23,169 nucleotides of DNA from SIG673 sp964520875 (GCA_964520875.1 CAZFQJ010000007.1:1-23169), one strand, 5' to 3'. Positions 7,753 to 15,602 are shown, counted from the stretch's first letter. Translations and numbers: made by a program. The notes: generated by a model not told the origin, from the letters alone.

Positions 7753-7863
7753 ATGTATAATGATTCCGTACTCGGTGTGATAGCGGTCGGCATTATTCGA
7801 ATACCTGTCGTCGGACAGTATGCGGATAGTGCTGAAAGTCATGCCATGAGCGCGGTATTATAA
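7753..7863 (+). CDS. ilv leader peptide (36 residues), attenuation control
   Basis: A short open frame not expected to make a working protein. It opens with ATG at 7753, 8 nt after a strong AGGAAGGA (7737-7744), and ends at TAA 7861-7863. Twelve of its 36 residues are Val, Ile or Leu. Ten of these fall in residues 6-20: V6, L7, V9, I10, V12, I14, I15, I17, V19, V20. This is the classical layout of a leader peptide whose translation senses charged branched-chain tRNAs. Right after the Val19-Val20 codons lies GACAG, which can pair either backward (7805-7809) or forward into the terminator arm (7922-7926). The two central Ile codons are ATT, the minor Ile codon here, and the other two are ATA, so both Ile tRNAs would be read. 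Confidence 0.82.
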   Translation: MYNDSVLGVIAVGIIRIPVVGQYADSAESHAMSAVL

Positions 7864-7926
7864 GAGCCTTTGCGGTCGATATAAGATCGTAAGGATAGAT
7901 CATTCAACCGAGCCTCGCGGTCTGTC
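7805..7926 (+). promoter_or_regulatory. Attenuator: competing protector and antiterminator RNA pairings
   Basis: Two exclusive structures can be drawn. (a) CTGTC (7805-7809) pairs with GACAG (7814-7818) over a GTCG loop, inside the leader peptide codons. (b) GACAG (7814-7818) pairs with CTGTC (7922-7926) and, after a 2x2 internal loop, TGCGG (7821-7825) with TCGCG (7915-7919), using two G-U pairs. Structure (b) occupies the left arm of the terminator at 7911-7949. Ribosomes stalled on the Val/Ile codons would cover 7805-7809, free GACAG and favour (b), giving read-through; fast translation lets (a) re-form and the terminator fold. The model is mine; the pairings are visible in the sequence. 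Confidence 0.6.
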
Positions 7927-7949
7927 TTTCGGATCACGGGGGCTTTTTA
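7911..7949 (+). terminator. ilv attenuator terminator
   Basis: AGCCTCGCGGTC (7911-7922) pairs with GATCACGGGGGCT (7932-7944) around a 9-nt loop, with one A-C mismatch and one bulged G, followed directly by TTTTTATTAT. It ends about 25 nt before the ilvB start. A second copy of the left-arm pattern (AGCC..GCGGTC) lies at 7865-7877, just after the leader-peptide stop codon. Confidence 0.72.
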
Positions 7950-7975
7950 TTATCATTAAAGGAGAACAGTATCTT

Positions 7976-9682
7976 ATGCGAATGAGAGGAGCTAAAATAT
8001 TAATGGAGTGTCTCGTCGAGCAGGGTGTGGATACTATCTTCGGGTATCCCGGAGGTACCATACTTAACGTCTACGACGAGATATACCGTTACGGCGATAG
8101 ATTTAAGCATATACTTACGGCGCACGAGCAGGGAGCGGCGCACGCCGCGGACGGCTACGCGAGAAGCACGGGCAAGGTCGGGGTCTGTTTTGCGACCTCG
8201 GGACCCGGCGCTACCAACCTTACTACCGGTATAGCTACCGCGTATATGGATTCCTCTCCCGTCGTCTTTATCTCGTGTAACGTCAGCGAGAGCCTCATGG
8301 GTAAGGACTCTTTCCAAGAGGTCGACATAACCGGAATAACCATGCCGATAACGAAATCCAACTATCTTGTCAGAGACGTAAATAAGCTCGCCGACACCGT
8401 TCGCGAGGCTTTCGCGATAGCTAAGAGCGGCAGACCCGGACCGGTATTTATAGATATACTTAAGAACGTTACCGCAGAAGAAGCGGAGTATACGCCGCTT
8501 CCGCGCGAGCGTCACTTTTCCGAAGGACGTCTTGCGGCTTTGATGAAGCGTTCTTCGAATAATTTCGAAGCTCCCGCGCCCGACGCAAGCGATATAGACA
8601 AGCTTGCGGAGATGATAAAGCAGTCGAAAAAGCCGCTCGTCATATGCGGCGGCGGAGTCGTTCGCGGCAGAGCGCATAAGGAGTTCGGAGAGTTTGCCGA
8701 AAAGATAGACGCGCCGGTAGCCATAACGGTAATGGGCGGCGGCGGTTTTGACGGAAGCAGCCGTCTTACTACGGGCATGATCGGAATGCACGGTTCCCAA
8801 GCCTCAAACATGGCGTGTGACAGTTGCGACCTTCTTATAGCGGTTGGTTGCCGTTTTTCCGACAGAGTCGCGCTCAATCCGTCGAATTTCGCAAAGCAAG
8901 CCAAGATAGTTCAGATAGATATAGACAGATCCGAGATAAACAAGAACGTAAAGACCGATCATCACATAGTCGGAGACGCAAAGCTCGTCCTTTCGCTTCT
9001 TAACGAAAAGCTTCCCGAGATGAAGCATGACGAGTGGAAAAAATACGTTTTCTCGTTCAAGACGGAGACCGAATACGAGGAGAGCGGAAAGGCTCTTACT
9101 CCGAAGCAGGTGCTACATACGATATCCGAGCTTATGCCGAAGGATGTCGTCGTATCCACCGACGTCGGTCAGCACCAGATGTGGGCGATACAACATTTCC
9201 ATTTCAGTTACCCGGGTCAGCTCCTTACGTCGGGCGGATTCGGTACTATGGGCTTCGGTCTCGGAGCGGCTATCGGCGCTCAGGTCGGAAATCCCGACAA
9301 GCGCGTCATACACATAACGGGCGACGGCGGTTTCAGAATGAACTGCAACGAGCTTGCAACGGAGCAGTATTACGACCTTCCGATCATAACGTTCGTCTTT
9401 AATAACGGTTGTCTCGGTATGGTGCGTCAATGGCAGAACCTTATATACGATAAGAAATTTTCGCAGACGACGCTTGACCGCGCTCCGGATTTTGTCGCTC
9501 TCGCAAAAGCTTACGGACTCGGCGGAAGCAGGGTGTCGAACGTAGAGCAGCTTAGGACGGCTATAAACGAAGCGCTTGAGAGCGGTCACGGATATGTGAT
9601 AGATTGTACGATAGATATGGACGAAATGGTACGCCCTATGGTAAATAGCGGCGACCATATCACGCAGTTCATAGTATGCTGA
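7976..9682 (+). CDS. ilvB: Acetolactate synthase, large catalytic subunit
   Basis: This 568-residue ThDP enzyme condenses two pyruvates to 2-acetolactate (Val/Leu) or pyruvate plus 2-oxobutyrate to 2-aceto-2-hydroxybutyrate (Ile). Domains in order: the N-terminal pyrimidine-binding domain (about 1-170) with catalytic Glu51 in AHEQGAAHAADGYAR, a central Rossmann-like domain (about 200-335), and the ThDP pyrophosphate domain (about 370-545) with the metal motif GDG (449-451) to NN (476-477). The MRGAKILMECLVEQGVDTIFGYPGG start is typical of the anabolic enzyme rather than catabolic AlsS. AAAGGAG (7958-7964) precedes the ATG at 7976. First structural gene after the attenuator; ilvN follows 14 nt later. 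Confidence 0.96.
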   Translation: MRMRGAKILMECLVEQGVDTIFGYPGGTILNVYDEIYRYGDRFKHILTAHEQGAAHAADGYARSTGKVGVCFATSGPGATNLTTGIATAYMDSSPVVFISCNVSESLMGKDSFQEVDITGITMPITKSNYLVRDVNKLADTVREAFAIAKSGRPGPVFIDILKNVTAEEAEYTPLPRERHFSEGRLAALMKRSSNNFEAPAPDASDIDKLAEMIKQSKKPLVICGGGVVRGRAHKEFGEFAEKIDAPVAITVMGGGGFDGSSRLTTGMIGMHGSQASNMACDSCDLLIAVGCRFSDRVALNPSNFAKQAKIVQIDIDRSEINKNVKTDHHIVGDAKLVLSLLNEKLPEMKHDEWKKYVFSFKTETEYEESGKALTPKQVLHTISELMPKDVVVSTDVGQHQMWAIQHFHFSYPGQLLTSGGFGTMGFGLGAAIGAQVGNPDKRVIHITGDGGFRMNCNELATEQYYDLPIITFVFNNGCLGMVRQWQNLIYDKKFSQTTLDRAPDFVALAKAYGLGGSRVSNVEQLRTAINEALESGHGYVIDCTIDMDEMVRPMVNSGDHITQFIVC

Positions 9683-9696
9683 GGAGGTAAACGGAA

Positions 9697-10248
9697 ATGA
9701 GTGAGATAACGAGACAGACGCTTGCGGTGCTCGTAAATAACGAATCCGGTGTGCTTTCGCAGGTATCAAGGCTTTTTTCGCGTAAGGGCTATAACATAGA
9801 ATCGCTTGCGGTGGGCGTTACGGAGGATCCCGAGGTCTCGCGTATAACGATAGAGATAATGGCGGACGACGATCAGATAAAGCTGCTTTCGAATCAGCTT
9901 CGTAAGCTTCTTCCCGTACATTCGGTAAAGATACTTACGCCGCAGAAATCTATACGCCGCGAGCTCGTTATAATAAAGGTCCGCGCTCAGGGCGGAGATA
10001 CACGTAACGAGATAATACAGATAGCTAATATATTCCGCGCGTCGATAATCGACGTTTCGACGGGCTCTCTTACGCTTGCGATAATAGGCGAGGAGCAGAA
10101 AACCGACGGTATTGGAAAAATATTGGCTGAATTCGAGATACTTGAGCTTGTGAGAACAGGCGTCATAGCTATCGAACGAGGCTTAAATACAATTTATGAT
10201 GAAACAAAAGAAAAAGGAGAATTCAACTATGGCAAAAATGTATTATGA
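9697..10248 (+). CDS. ilvN: Acetolactate synthase, small regulatory subunit
   Basis: This 183-residue protein activates IlvB and usually gives it valine feedback control. The N-terminal ACT domain (about residues 6-80) has VLVNNESGVLSQVSRLFSRK and GYNIESLAVG, the usual valine-site segment; the C-terminal domain (about 85-165) contains RELVIIKVRA. Length is normal for the 160-185 residue class. A strong GAGGAGGT (9681-9688) precedes the ATG. About 20 of its 24 Ile codons are ATA. Its last 20 nt overlap ilvC in another frame, suggesting translational coupling. The ilvH symbol is equally used for such proteins. Confidence 0.95.
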   Translation: MSEITRQTLAVLVNNESGVLSQVSRLFSRKGYNIESLAVGVTEDPEVSRITIEIMADDDQIKLLSNQLRKLLPVHSVKILTPQKSIRRELVIIKVRAQGGDTRNEIIQIANIFRASIIDVSTGSLTLAIIGEEQKTDGIGKILAEFEILELVRTGVIAIERGLNTIYDETKEKGEFNYGKNVL

Positions 10249-11248
10249 AAAGGACTGTGACCTCTCTAAGCTTGACGGCAAGACCATAGCCATTATCGGC
10301 TACGGCTCTCAGGGTCACGCACATGCGCTCAACCTTCGCGATTCCGGTTGTAACGTTATCGTAGGTCTCAGAAATGGCGGCCGCTCTTGGCCCGTCGCCG
10401 AAAAGGACGGCTTTAACGTAATGACCGTTCCGGAAGCAACGAAGGCGGCAGACATAATAATGATACTCATAAACGACGAGGCTCAGGCGGATATGTACAA
10501 GAAGGACATAGCTCCTTATCTTACCGCCGGTAAGGCGATAGCCTTCGCGCACGGCTTCAATATACGCTATAAGCAGATCGTTCCTCCCGCGGACGTAGAC
10601 GTATTCATGGCGGCTCCCAAAGGCCCCGGCCATACGGTAAGAAGCCAGTACGTTGCGGGTCAGGGCGTTCCCTGCCTTGTTGCTATCGAGCAGGACGCTA
10701 CCGGTAAGGCTTACGATATAGCTCTCGCTTATATAGCGGGTATAGGCGGCGCACGTGCCGGTATCATGGAGACGACCATGCACGACGAGACCGAGACGGA
10801 CCTCTTCGGAGAGCAGGCGGTCCTTTGCGGCGGTGTTGTCGATCTTATGCGTTGCGGATTCGAGACCCTTGTCGAAGCGGGATACGAGCCCGAGAATGCT
10901 TACTTTGAATGTATCCATGAGATGAAGCTTATAGTCGACCTCATAAACAAGGGCGGAGTAGCGGCGATGAACTATTCTATCTCCGATACCGCAGAGTACG
11001 GAGAGTATGTATCCGGTCCGAGAGTACTTCCTTATGAGCAGACCAAGGCTAACATGAAGGCGGTTCTGAAGGATATCCAGGACGGAACCTTTGCAGGAAA
11101 GTGGATAGCCGAGAACAAGAACGGCCGTTGCTTCTTTAATTCCAAGCGCGACGCTCTCGCAAAGCACGAAATGGAGATAGTAGGAAGAAGACTTCGCGAG
11201 CAGATGCTCTGGAAGAACGATTCCGACCTCGACACGGCTTCTAAGTAA
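10229..11248 (+). CDS. ilvC: Ketol-acid reductoisomerase, class I
   Basis: This 339-residue enzyme isomerises and reduces acetolactate and acetohydroxybutyrate to the dihydroxy acids, needing Mg2+ and NAD(P)H. The N-terminal Rossmann domain has IGYGSQGHAHALNLRDSG (from residue 23). The C-terminal knotted helical domain has HDETETDLFGEQ and IHEMKLIVDLI, holding the metal-binding Asp and Glu residues. The coenzyme loop reads GLRNGGRSW (46-54): Arg48 and Ser53 are kept, but residue 51, often Ser in NADPH-type enzymes with this loop length, is Gly. The start at 10229 is preceded by AAGGAG (10214-10219); upstream in-frame ATGs lie inside ilvN without a good ribosome site. Confidence 0.96.
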   Translation: MAKMYYEKDCDLSKLDGKTIAIIGYGSQGHAHALNLRDSGCNVIVGLRNGGRSWPVAEKDGFNVMTVPEATKAADIIMILINDEAQADMYKKDIAPYLTAGKAIAFAHGFNIRYKQIVPPADVDVFMAAPKGPGHTVRSQYVAGQGVPCLVAIEQDATGKAYDIALAYIAGIGGARAGIMETTMHDETETDLFGEQAVLCGGVVDLMRCGFETLVEAGYEPENAYFECIHEMKLIVDLINKGGVAAMNYSISDTAEYGEYVSGPRVLPYEQTKANMKAVLKDIQDGTFAGKWIAENKNGRCFFNSKRDALAKHEMEIVGRRLREQMLWKNDSDLDTASK

Positions 11249-11262
11249 TCAAGAGACCGCAG

Positions 11263-11302
11263 TTCCCGCCGTGTTTTTTAAAGTACGGCGGGAATTTGTT
11301 TT
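11263..11302 (+). terminator. Terminator after ilvC, inside the ilv gene cluster
   Basis: TTCCCGCCGT (11263-11272) pairs with ACGGCGGGAA (11285-11294) around a 12-nt loop, followed by TTTGTTTT. The 10-bp GC-rich stem and U-run look functional. It would split or dampen the operon between ilvC and ilvD. Confidence 0.75.
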
Positions 11303-11349
11303 AAAATAAGATCTTAGTTTTAATTTTATTTGAGCCGCCGAAATGCGGC
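11296..11349 (+). promoter_or_regulatory. Possible weak promoter and 5' hairpin before ilvD
   Basis: TTGTTT (11296-11301), a 17-nt spacer and TTTAAT (11319-11324) form a weak sigma-A-like pair. RNA starting near 11331 would have a GCCGC/GCGGC hairpin (11334-11338 and 11345-11349) at its extreme 5' end, just before the ribosome site. This could explain ilvD expression past the terminator; read-through is the alternative. Confidence 0.35.
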
Positions 11350-11363
11350 ATAGGAGATTTATT

Positions 11364-13025
11364 ATGAAATCCGATAACATCAAAAACGGCGTTGAAAGAG
11401 CGCCGAACAGAAGCCTTTTGTACGCCCTCGGACTTACCAAAGAGGAGATAGAACGCCCGATAATAGGTATAGTCAGCTCCTATAACGAGATAGTTCCGGG
11501 GCATAAGGATCTTGATAAGATCGCCGACGCGGTAAAAGCCGGCGTAAGACTTGCGGGCGGAACTCCGATAATGTTTCCCGCTATCGCGGTGTGCGACGGA
11601 ATAGCCATGGGACATGTCGGAATGAAATATTCCCTCGTAACGCGCGATCTTATAGCGGATTCCACCGAGGCAATGGCGATAGCGCACCAGTTCGACGGAC
11701 TCGTTATGATCCCGAACTGCGACAAGAACGTTCCCGGACTTCTTATGGCGGCGGCAAGGCTCAATATCCCTACGATATTCTGCTCGGGAGGTCCTATGCT
11801 CGCAGGTCATCTCAGCGACGGGCGCCGCACGTGTCTCAGCCACATGTTTGAAGCGGTCGGCGCTTACCACGCGGGTAAGATGGACGAGAACGGCGTTACG
11901 GATTATGAGATGAACGCTTGTCCGTCGTGCGGCTCGTGCTCGGGTATGTTTACCGCAAACTCCATGAACTGCCTTACGGAAGCCATAGGAATGGCGCTCT
12001 CCGGAAACGGAACCGTTCCGGCGCCGTATTCCGCGCGTATACGCCTTGCAAAGCAGACCGGTATGCAGATAATGAAGCTCGTCGAAAATGATATACGTCC
12101 GCGTGATATCATGACCGAAAAGGCGTTCCATAACGCCGAGACCGTTGATATGGCGCTCGGCTGTTCCACAAATACCATGTTACATCTTCCGGCTATCGCG
12201 CACGAGGCGGGAATAGAGATAAGCCTTGATATGTCAAACGGTATAAGCGCGGTGACTCCGAACCTTTGCCACCTTGCTCCCGCCGGAGATACCTTCATGG
12301 AGGACCTTGACCGCGCGGGCGGAGTCTACGCCGTAATGAAGGAGCTTACTAAGAAGGGGCTTTTGAATACCGACGTTATGACGGTTACCGGAAAGACCAT
12401 GGAAGAGAACCTTAAAAACGCGGTCAACAGAGATAAGACCGTCATAAGACCGATAGAAAACCCGTATTCTTTAAGCGGCGGTATAGCGGTACTTAAGGGT
12501 AACGTGGCTCCCGACGGCTGCGTTGTAAAGCAGTCGGCGGTCGCTCCCGAGATGATGTCTCATCGCGGACCCGCTCGCGTATTCGATTCGGAGGAAGAAG
12601 CCATAGCCTCCATATATGCGGGAGATATAAAGCCCGGCGACGTTGTGGTCATTCGCTACGAAGGACCGAAGGGCGGTCCCGGAATGAGGGAGATGCTTAA
12701 TCCTACATCTGCTATATGCGGTATGGGACTCGGCGAGAGCGTGGCGCTCATAACCGACGGACGTTTTTCCGGCGCTACGAGAGGGGCGGCGATAGGTCAT
12801 GTAAGCCCCGAGGCAGCCGCGGGCGGAAATATAGCTCTCATAGAAAACGGCGACATTATTTCCATAGATATAAAGAACTGCAAGATAGAGCTTGAGGTCT
12901 CGGACGAGAAGCTTGCCGAACGCAGAGCAAAATGGGTATGCCCCGAGCCGCGTATAAAGACCGGTTATATAGCGCGTTACGCCAAGCTCGTTTCCTCAGC
13001 CGATAAGGGCGCCGTACTCAGCTGA
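11364..13025 (+). CDS. ilvD: Dihydroxy-acid dehydratase
   Basis: This 553-residue Fe-S lyase dehydrates dihydroxy-isovalerate and dihydroxy-methylvalerate to the keto acids that precede Val and Ile. Conserved pieces are NCDKNVPGLLMAAARLNIP, CPSCGSCSGMFTANSMNCL, the catalytic-face segment SLSGGIAVLKGN and DGRFSGATRGAAIGHVSPE. Cluster cysteines are visible in NCDK and CGSC. The N-terminal position that holds a Cys in [2Fe-2S] enzymes is not Cys here (SSYNEIVPGHKDL), so a [4Fe-4S], oxygen-sensitive enzyme is likely, fitting an anaerobe. The start at 11364 follows TAGGAGA (11351-11357); an in-frame ATG at 11343 has no ribosome site. Length is typical of the shorter Bacillota/archaeal type. Confidence 0.95.
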   Translation: MKSDNIKNGVERAPNRSLLYALGLTKEEIERPIIGIVSSYNEIVPGHKDLDKIADAVKAGVRLAGGTPIMFPAIAVCDGIAMGHVGMKYSLVTRDLIADSTEAMAIAHQFDGLVMIPNCDKNVPGLLMAAARLNIPTIFCSGGPMLAGHLSDGRRTCLSHMFEAVGAYHAGKMDENGVTDYEMNACPSCGSCSGMFTANSMNCLTEAIGMALSGNGTVPAPYSARIRLAKQTGMQIMKLVENDIRPRDIMTEKAFHNAETVDMALGCSTNTMLHLPAIAHEAGIEISLDMSNGISAVTPNLCHLAPAGDTFMEDLDRAGGVYAVMKELTKKGLLNTDVMTVTGKTMEENLKNAVNRDKTVIRPIENPYSLSGGIAVLKGNVAPDGCVVKQSAVAPEMMSHRGPARVFDSEEEAIASIYAGDIKPGDVVVIRYEGPKGGPGMREMLNPTSAICGMGLGESVALITDGRFSGATRGAAIGHVSPEAAAGGNIALIENGDIISIDIKNCKIELEVSDEKLAERRAKWVCPEPRIKTGYIARYAKLVSSADKGAVLS

Positions 13026-13047
13026 CGTTATAAGGAAAGATACGGTC

Positions 13048-14361
13048 ATGTATAAGGAAATTTCAAAATTATTGCTTTACGGAGATCTCGGAAGCGATTC
13101 CATAATAGTAAAGCTTGCGGAGATCATGGAAAAGCACGATAAGGGCGAGATCTCGGAAACGGACGCCGTTCGCGGTATATACGCCCAGATAAAGCGCCTT
13201 CTCGATCTTGCCACGACCTTCGGATTCGACGTCAATCTTTGGCATAATTATCTTACGTATCTGCTCATAACCAACGAAAATTCCTTCTCCCTTACCTGTG
13301 AGCGTAAGGGAGCGGAAGAGGGCGGAAGCGTGAACATACTCGCCAAAAAGGATTTTGAGATATTCAGGCGGCTCTATCGGTACGATTTTTCCGCGATAGA
13401 AAAGGATCTCGGAATAGATTGTTTTTCCGTTATAACGAATTACAAATCGATATACAAGCGCGATTGTCTTTACAATAGGGACGCAAGCGAGAAGATACGC
13501 GAGCTTTCGCTCATTTTGGCAAAAGCGCCGGACGCGCAGACTGTGTTCGACATAGTTACGGAGCATTACAAAACGTGCGGAGTCGGTATGTTCGGACTCA
13601 ATAGGGCGTTCAGGATACGCTCGGAAGGCGAGAATTTTGAGATATATCCGATAGGAAACGCCGATAGGATAACTCTTAAAGATCTTGTGGGCTACGAAAG
13701 GCAGAAGAAGCAGCTTTCCGATAATACGAGGGCTTTTGCCGAGGGCAAAAAGGCGAACAACGTGCTTTTGTACGGAGACAGCGGTACGGGCAAGTCGTCA
13801 AGCATAAAAGCGGTGCTGAACGAATACAGCGCGAGCGGTCTTCGAATGATCGAAATATATAAGCATCAGTTCAAGGAGCTTTCGGGAGTCATTTCGCGCA
13901 TAAAGAACCGTAATTACCGTTTTATCATATACATAGACGATCTCTCTTTTGAGGAGAACGAAACGGAATATAAGTTCCTTAAGGCTATCATTGAGGGCGG
14001 AGTTGAGACTCGCCCCGAAAATATCCTTATCTACGCAACGTCAAATCGCCGTCATCTTATTCGCGAGACATGGGGCGATCGTTCGGATATGGAGCATGAC
14101 GGAGATATACATCGCTCCGATACAATGGAGGAAAAGCTTTCTCTTTCGGCACGTTTCGGTATAGCGATCAACTATTCCGTTCCCGACAGAAAAGAGTTTC
14201 TTGACATAATAAGAGCCTTGGCAGAGCGCGAAGGACTCTGTATAGAGGAAGAAAAGCTGTTTTCCGAAGCCAATAAGTGGGAACTGAGACACGGAGGTCT
14301 TTCGGGACGCACCGCAAGACAGTTCATAGACTACATGGCAGGCACGGAAAAACAAGTATGA
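13048..14361 (+). CDS. DUF815-family AAA+ -type ATPase
   Basis: This 437-residue protein has an N-terminal region (about 1-200) without a recognised fold and a C-terminal P-loop ATPase domain of the DUF815 type. Walker A is GDSGTGKSS (243-251), Walker B is FIIYIDDLSFE (292-302), and YATSNRRHLIRETWGD is the family's sensor-like block. TMEEKLSLSARFGIAINY and LSGRTARQFIDYM near the end are also characteristic. Its cellular role is unknown; an ATP-driven remodelling or chaperone-like role is only a guess. It sits between ilvD and ilvA with 22-nt gaps on each side, so it is very likely co-transcribed with them. No signal peptide or membrane segment. The ATG at 13048 follows AAGGAAAG. Confidence 0.87.
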   Translation: MYKEISKLLLYGDLGSDSIIVKLAEIMEKHDKGEISETDAVRGIYAQIKRLLDLATTFGFDVNLWHNYLTYLLITNENSFSLTCERKGAEEGGSVNILAKKDFEIFRRLYRYDFSAIEKDLGIDCFSVITNYKSIYKRDCLYNRDASEKIRELSLILAKAPDAQTVFDIVTEHYKTCGVGMFGLNRAFRIRSEGENFEIYPIGNADRITLKDLVGYERQKKQLSDNTRAFAEGKKANNVLLYGDSGTGKSSSIKAVLNEYSASGLRMIEIYKHQFKELSGVISRIKNRNYRFIIYIDDLSFEENETEYKFLKAIIEGGVETRPENILIYATSNRRHLIRETWGDRSDMEHDGDIHRSDTMEEKLSLSARFGIAINYSVPDRKEFLDIIRALAEREGLCIEEEKLFSEANKWELRHGGLSGRTARQFIDYMAGTEKQV

Positions 14362-14383
14362 AAAAGTATAGGAGACTGAAAAC

Positions 14384-15580
14384 GTGATCACACTCGATAA
14401 GGTTTACCAGGCGGCATACGTTTTGAAGGAGGTCGCACGCAAGACCGATCTTATCTATGCACAGAAATTGTCTGGAAAAAACAATATATATTTAAAAACG
14501 GAAAATCTTCAGGTAACGGGAAGCTTTAAGCTTCGCGGAGCGTACTACAAGATAAGCCAGCTCACCGAAGAGGAAAGAAAAGCCGGAATAGTCGCTTGCA
14601 GCGCGGGAAACCACGCGCAGGGAGTCGCTCTTGCCGCTTCGAGAATGGGTATAAAGAGCATAGTATGTATGCCCGACGGCGCGCCGATAAGTAAAGTGGA
14701 GGCTACTAAGGCTCTCGGCGCCGAGGTATGTCTCGTTCCCGGAACTTATGACGACGCGTATGAAAAAGCCCGTCAGCTCGTAGAGGAGACGAAGGCGACG
14801 TTCATTCACCCCTTCGACGACGACGAGGTCATTGCGGGTCAGGGTACGATCGGACTTGAGATTCTTGAACAACTCGCTAACGTGGACGCGATAGTCGTTC
14901 CGATAGGCGGAGGCGGACTCATTTCCGGAGTCGCCTATGCCGCAAAGCAGCTTCGCCCCGATATAAAGATATACGGAGTTCAAGCCGAAAAAGCTCCCGG
15001 AATGTACGAAAGCCACCGTTCCGGCCGTCTTGTCGCGCTTGACCGCGTGTCTACATTTGCTGACGGTATCGCGGTAAAGCGCCCGGGAGACCTTACTTTT
15101 GAGCTTATAGAAAAATACGTTGACGATATCTTCACGGTAAGCGAGGACGAGATCGCTGCCGCGATACTCGCTCTTATAGAGAAGCAGAAGCTCATTTCCG
15201 AGGGTGCGGGTGCGGTCGGAGTAGCCGCCGCTATGTTCGGAAAGATCCCGCTTGAGGGTAAGAACGTTGTATGCATCGTTTCAGGCGGTAATATAGACGT
15301 TAATATACTTTCGAGAGTTATAACGAGAGGTCTCGTGACCGCGGGACGTAACGCGACTCTCCAGATAGAGCTTGAGGATAAGCCCGGTCAGCTCGTCGGA
15401 GTAAGTAAGATAATCTCCGAATGCGGTGGAAACGTCGTAAGCGTTCACCATGAGCGTTCCGACGCCAATATGCCGATAGCGAGCTGCTATCTTAAGATAG
15501 GTATGGAAACGCGTGATTTCGAACAGATAGAAATGATCAAGAAGCGTCTCGCCGAGGCGGGCTTCAAGATAGTACAGTAA
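14384..15580 (+). CDS. ilvA: Threonine ammonia-lyase (threonine dehydratase) with ACT domain
   Basis: This 398-residue PLP enzyme converts threonine to 2-oxobutyrate and ammonia, the first step towards Ile. The Schiff-base Lys49 lies in TGSFKLRGAYYK, the phosphate-binding loop is PIGGGGLISG (about 171-180), and the region CSAGNHAQGVA binds substrate. A single C-terminal ACT domain (about 325-398, starting LQIELEDKPGQLVGV) is present. This one-ACT, about 400-residue form is often annotated as catabolic TdcB-like, but its place in an ilv cluster supports a biosynthetic role. The start codon is GTG (14384), 9 nt after AGGAG. The protein is followed 22 nt later by ridA, whose product deals with its reactive by-product. 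Confidence 0.94.
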   Translation: MITLDKVYQAAYVLKEVARKTDLIYAQKLSGKNNIYLKTENLQVTGSFKLRGAYYKISQLTEEERKAGIVACSAGNHAQGVALAASRMGIKSIVCMPDGAPISKVEATKALGAEVCLVPGTYDDAYEKARQLVEETKATFIHPFDDDEVIAGQGTIGLEILEQLANVDAIVVPIGGGGLISGVAYAAKQLRPDIKIYGVQAEKAPGMYESHRSGRLVALDRVSTFADGIAVKRPGDLTFELIEKYVDDIFTVSEDEIAAAILALIEKQKLISEGAGAVGVAAAMFGKIPLEGKNVVCIVSGGNIDVNILSRVITRGLVTAGRNATLQIELEDKPGQLVGVSKIISECGGNVVSVHHERSDANMPIASCYLKIGMETRDFEQIEMIKKRLAEAGFKIVQ

Positions 15581-15602
15581 ATTTGAAGGGACGGTCTGAA
15601 AT

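Noticed and set aside
7712..7975. T-box riboswitch before ilvB
   Set aside because: No T-box antiterminator sequence is visible; the leader peptide and paired terminator elements explain the region better.
10223..11167. Minus-strand open frame of 314 codons
   Set aside because: Antisense to ilvC, which is certain; the translation is not protein-like in any known family.
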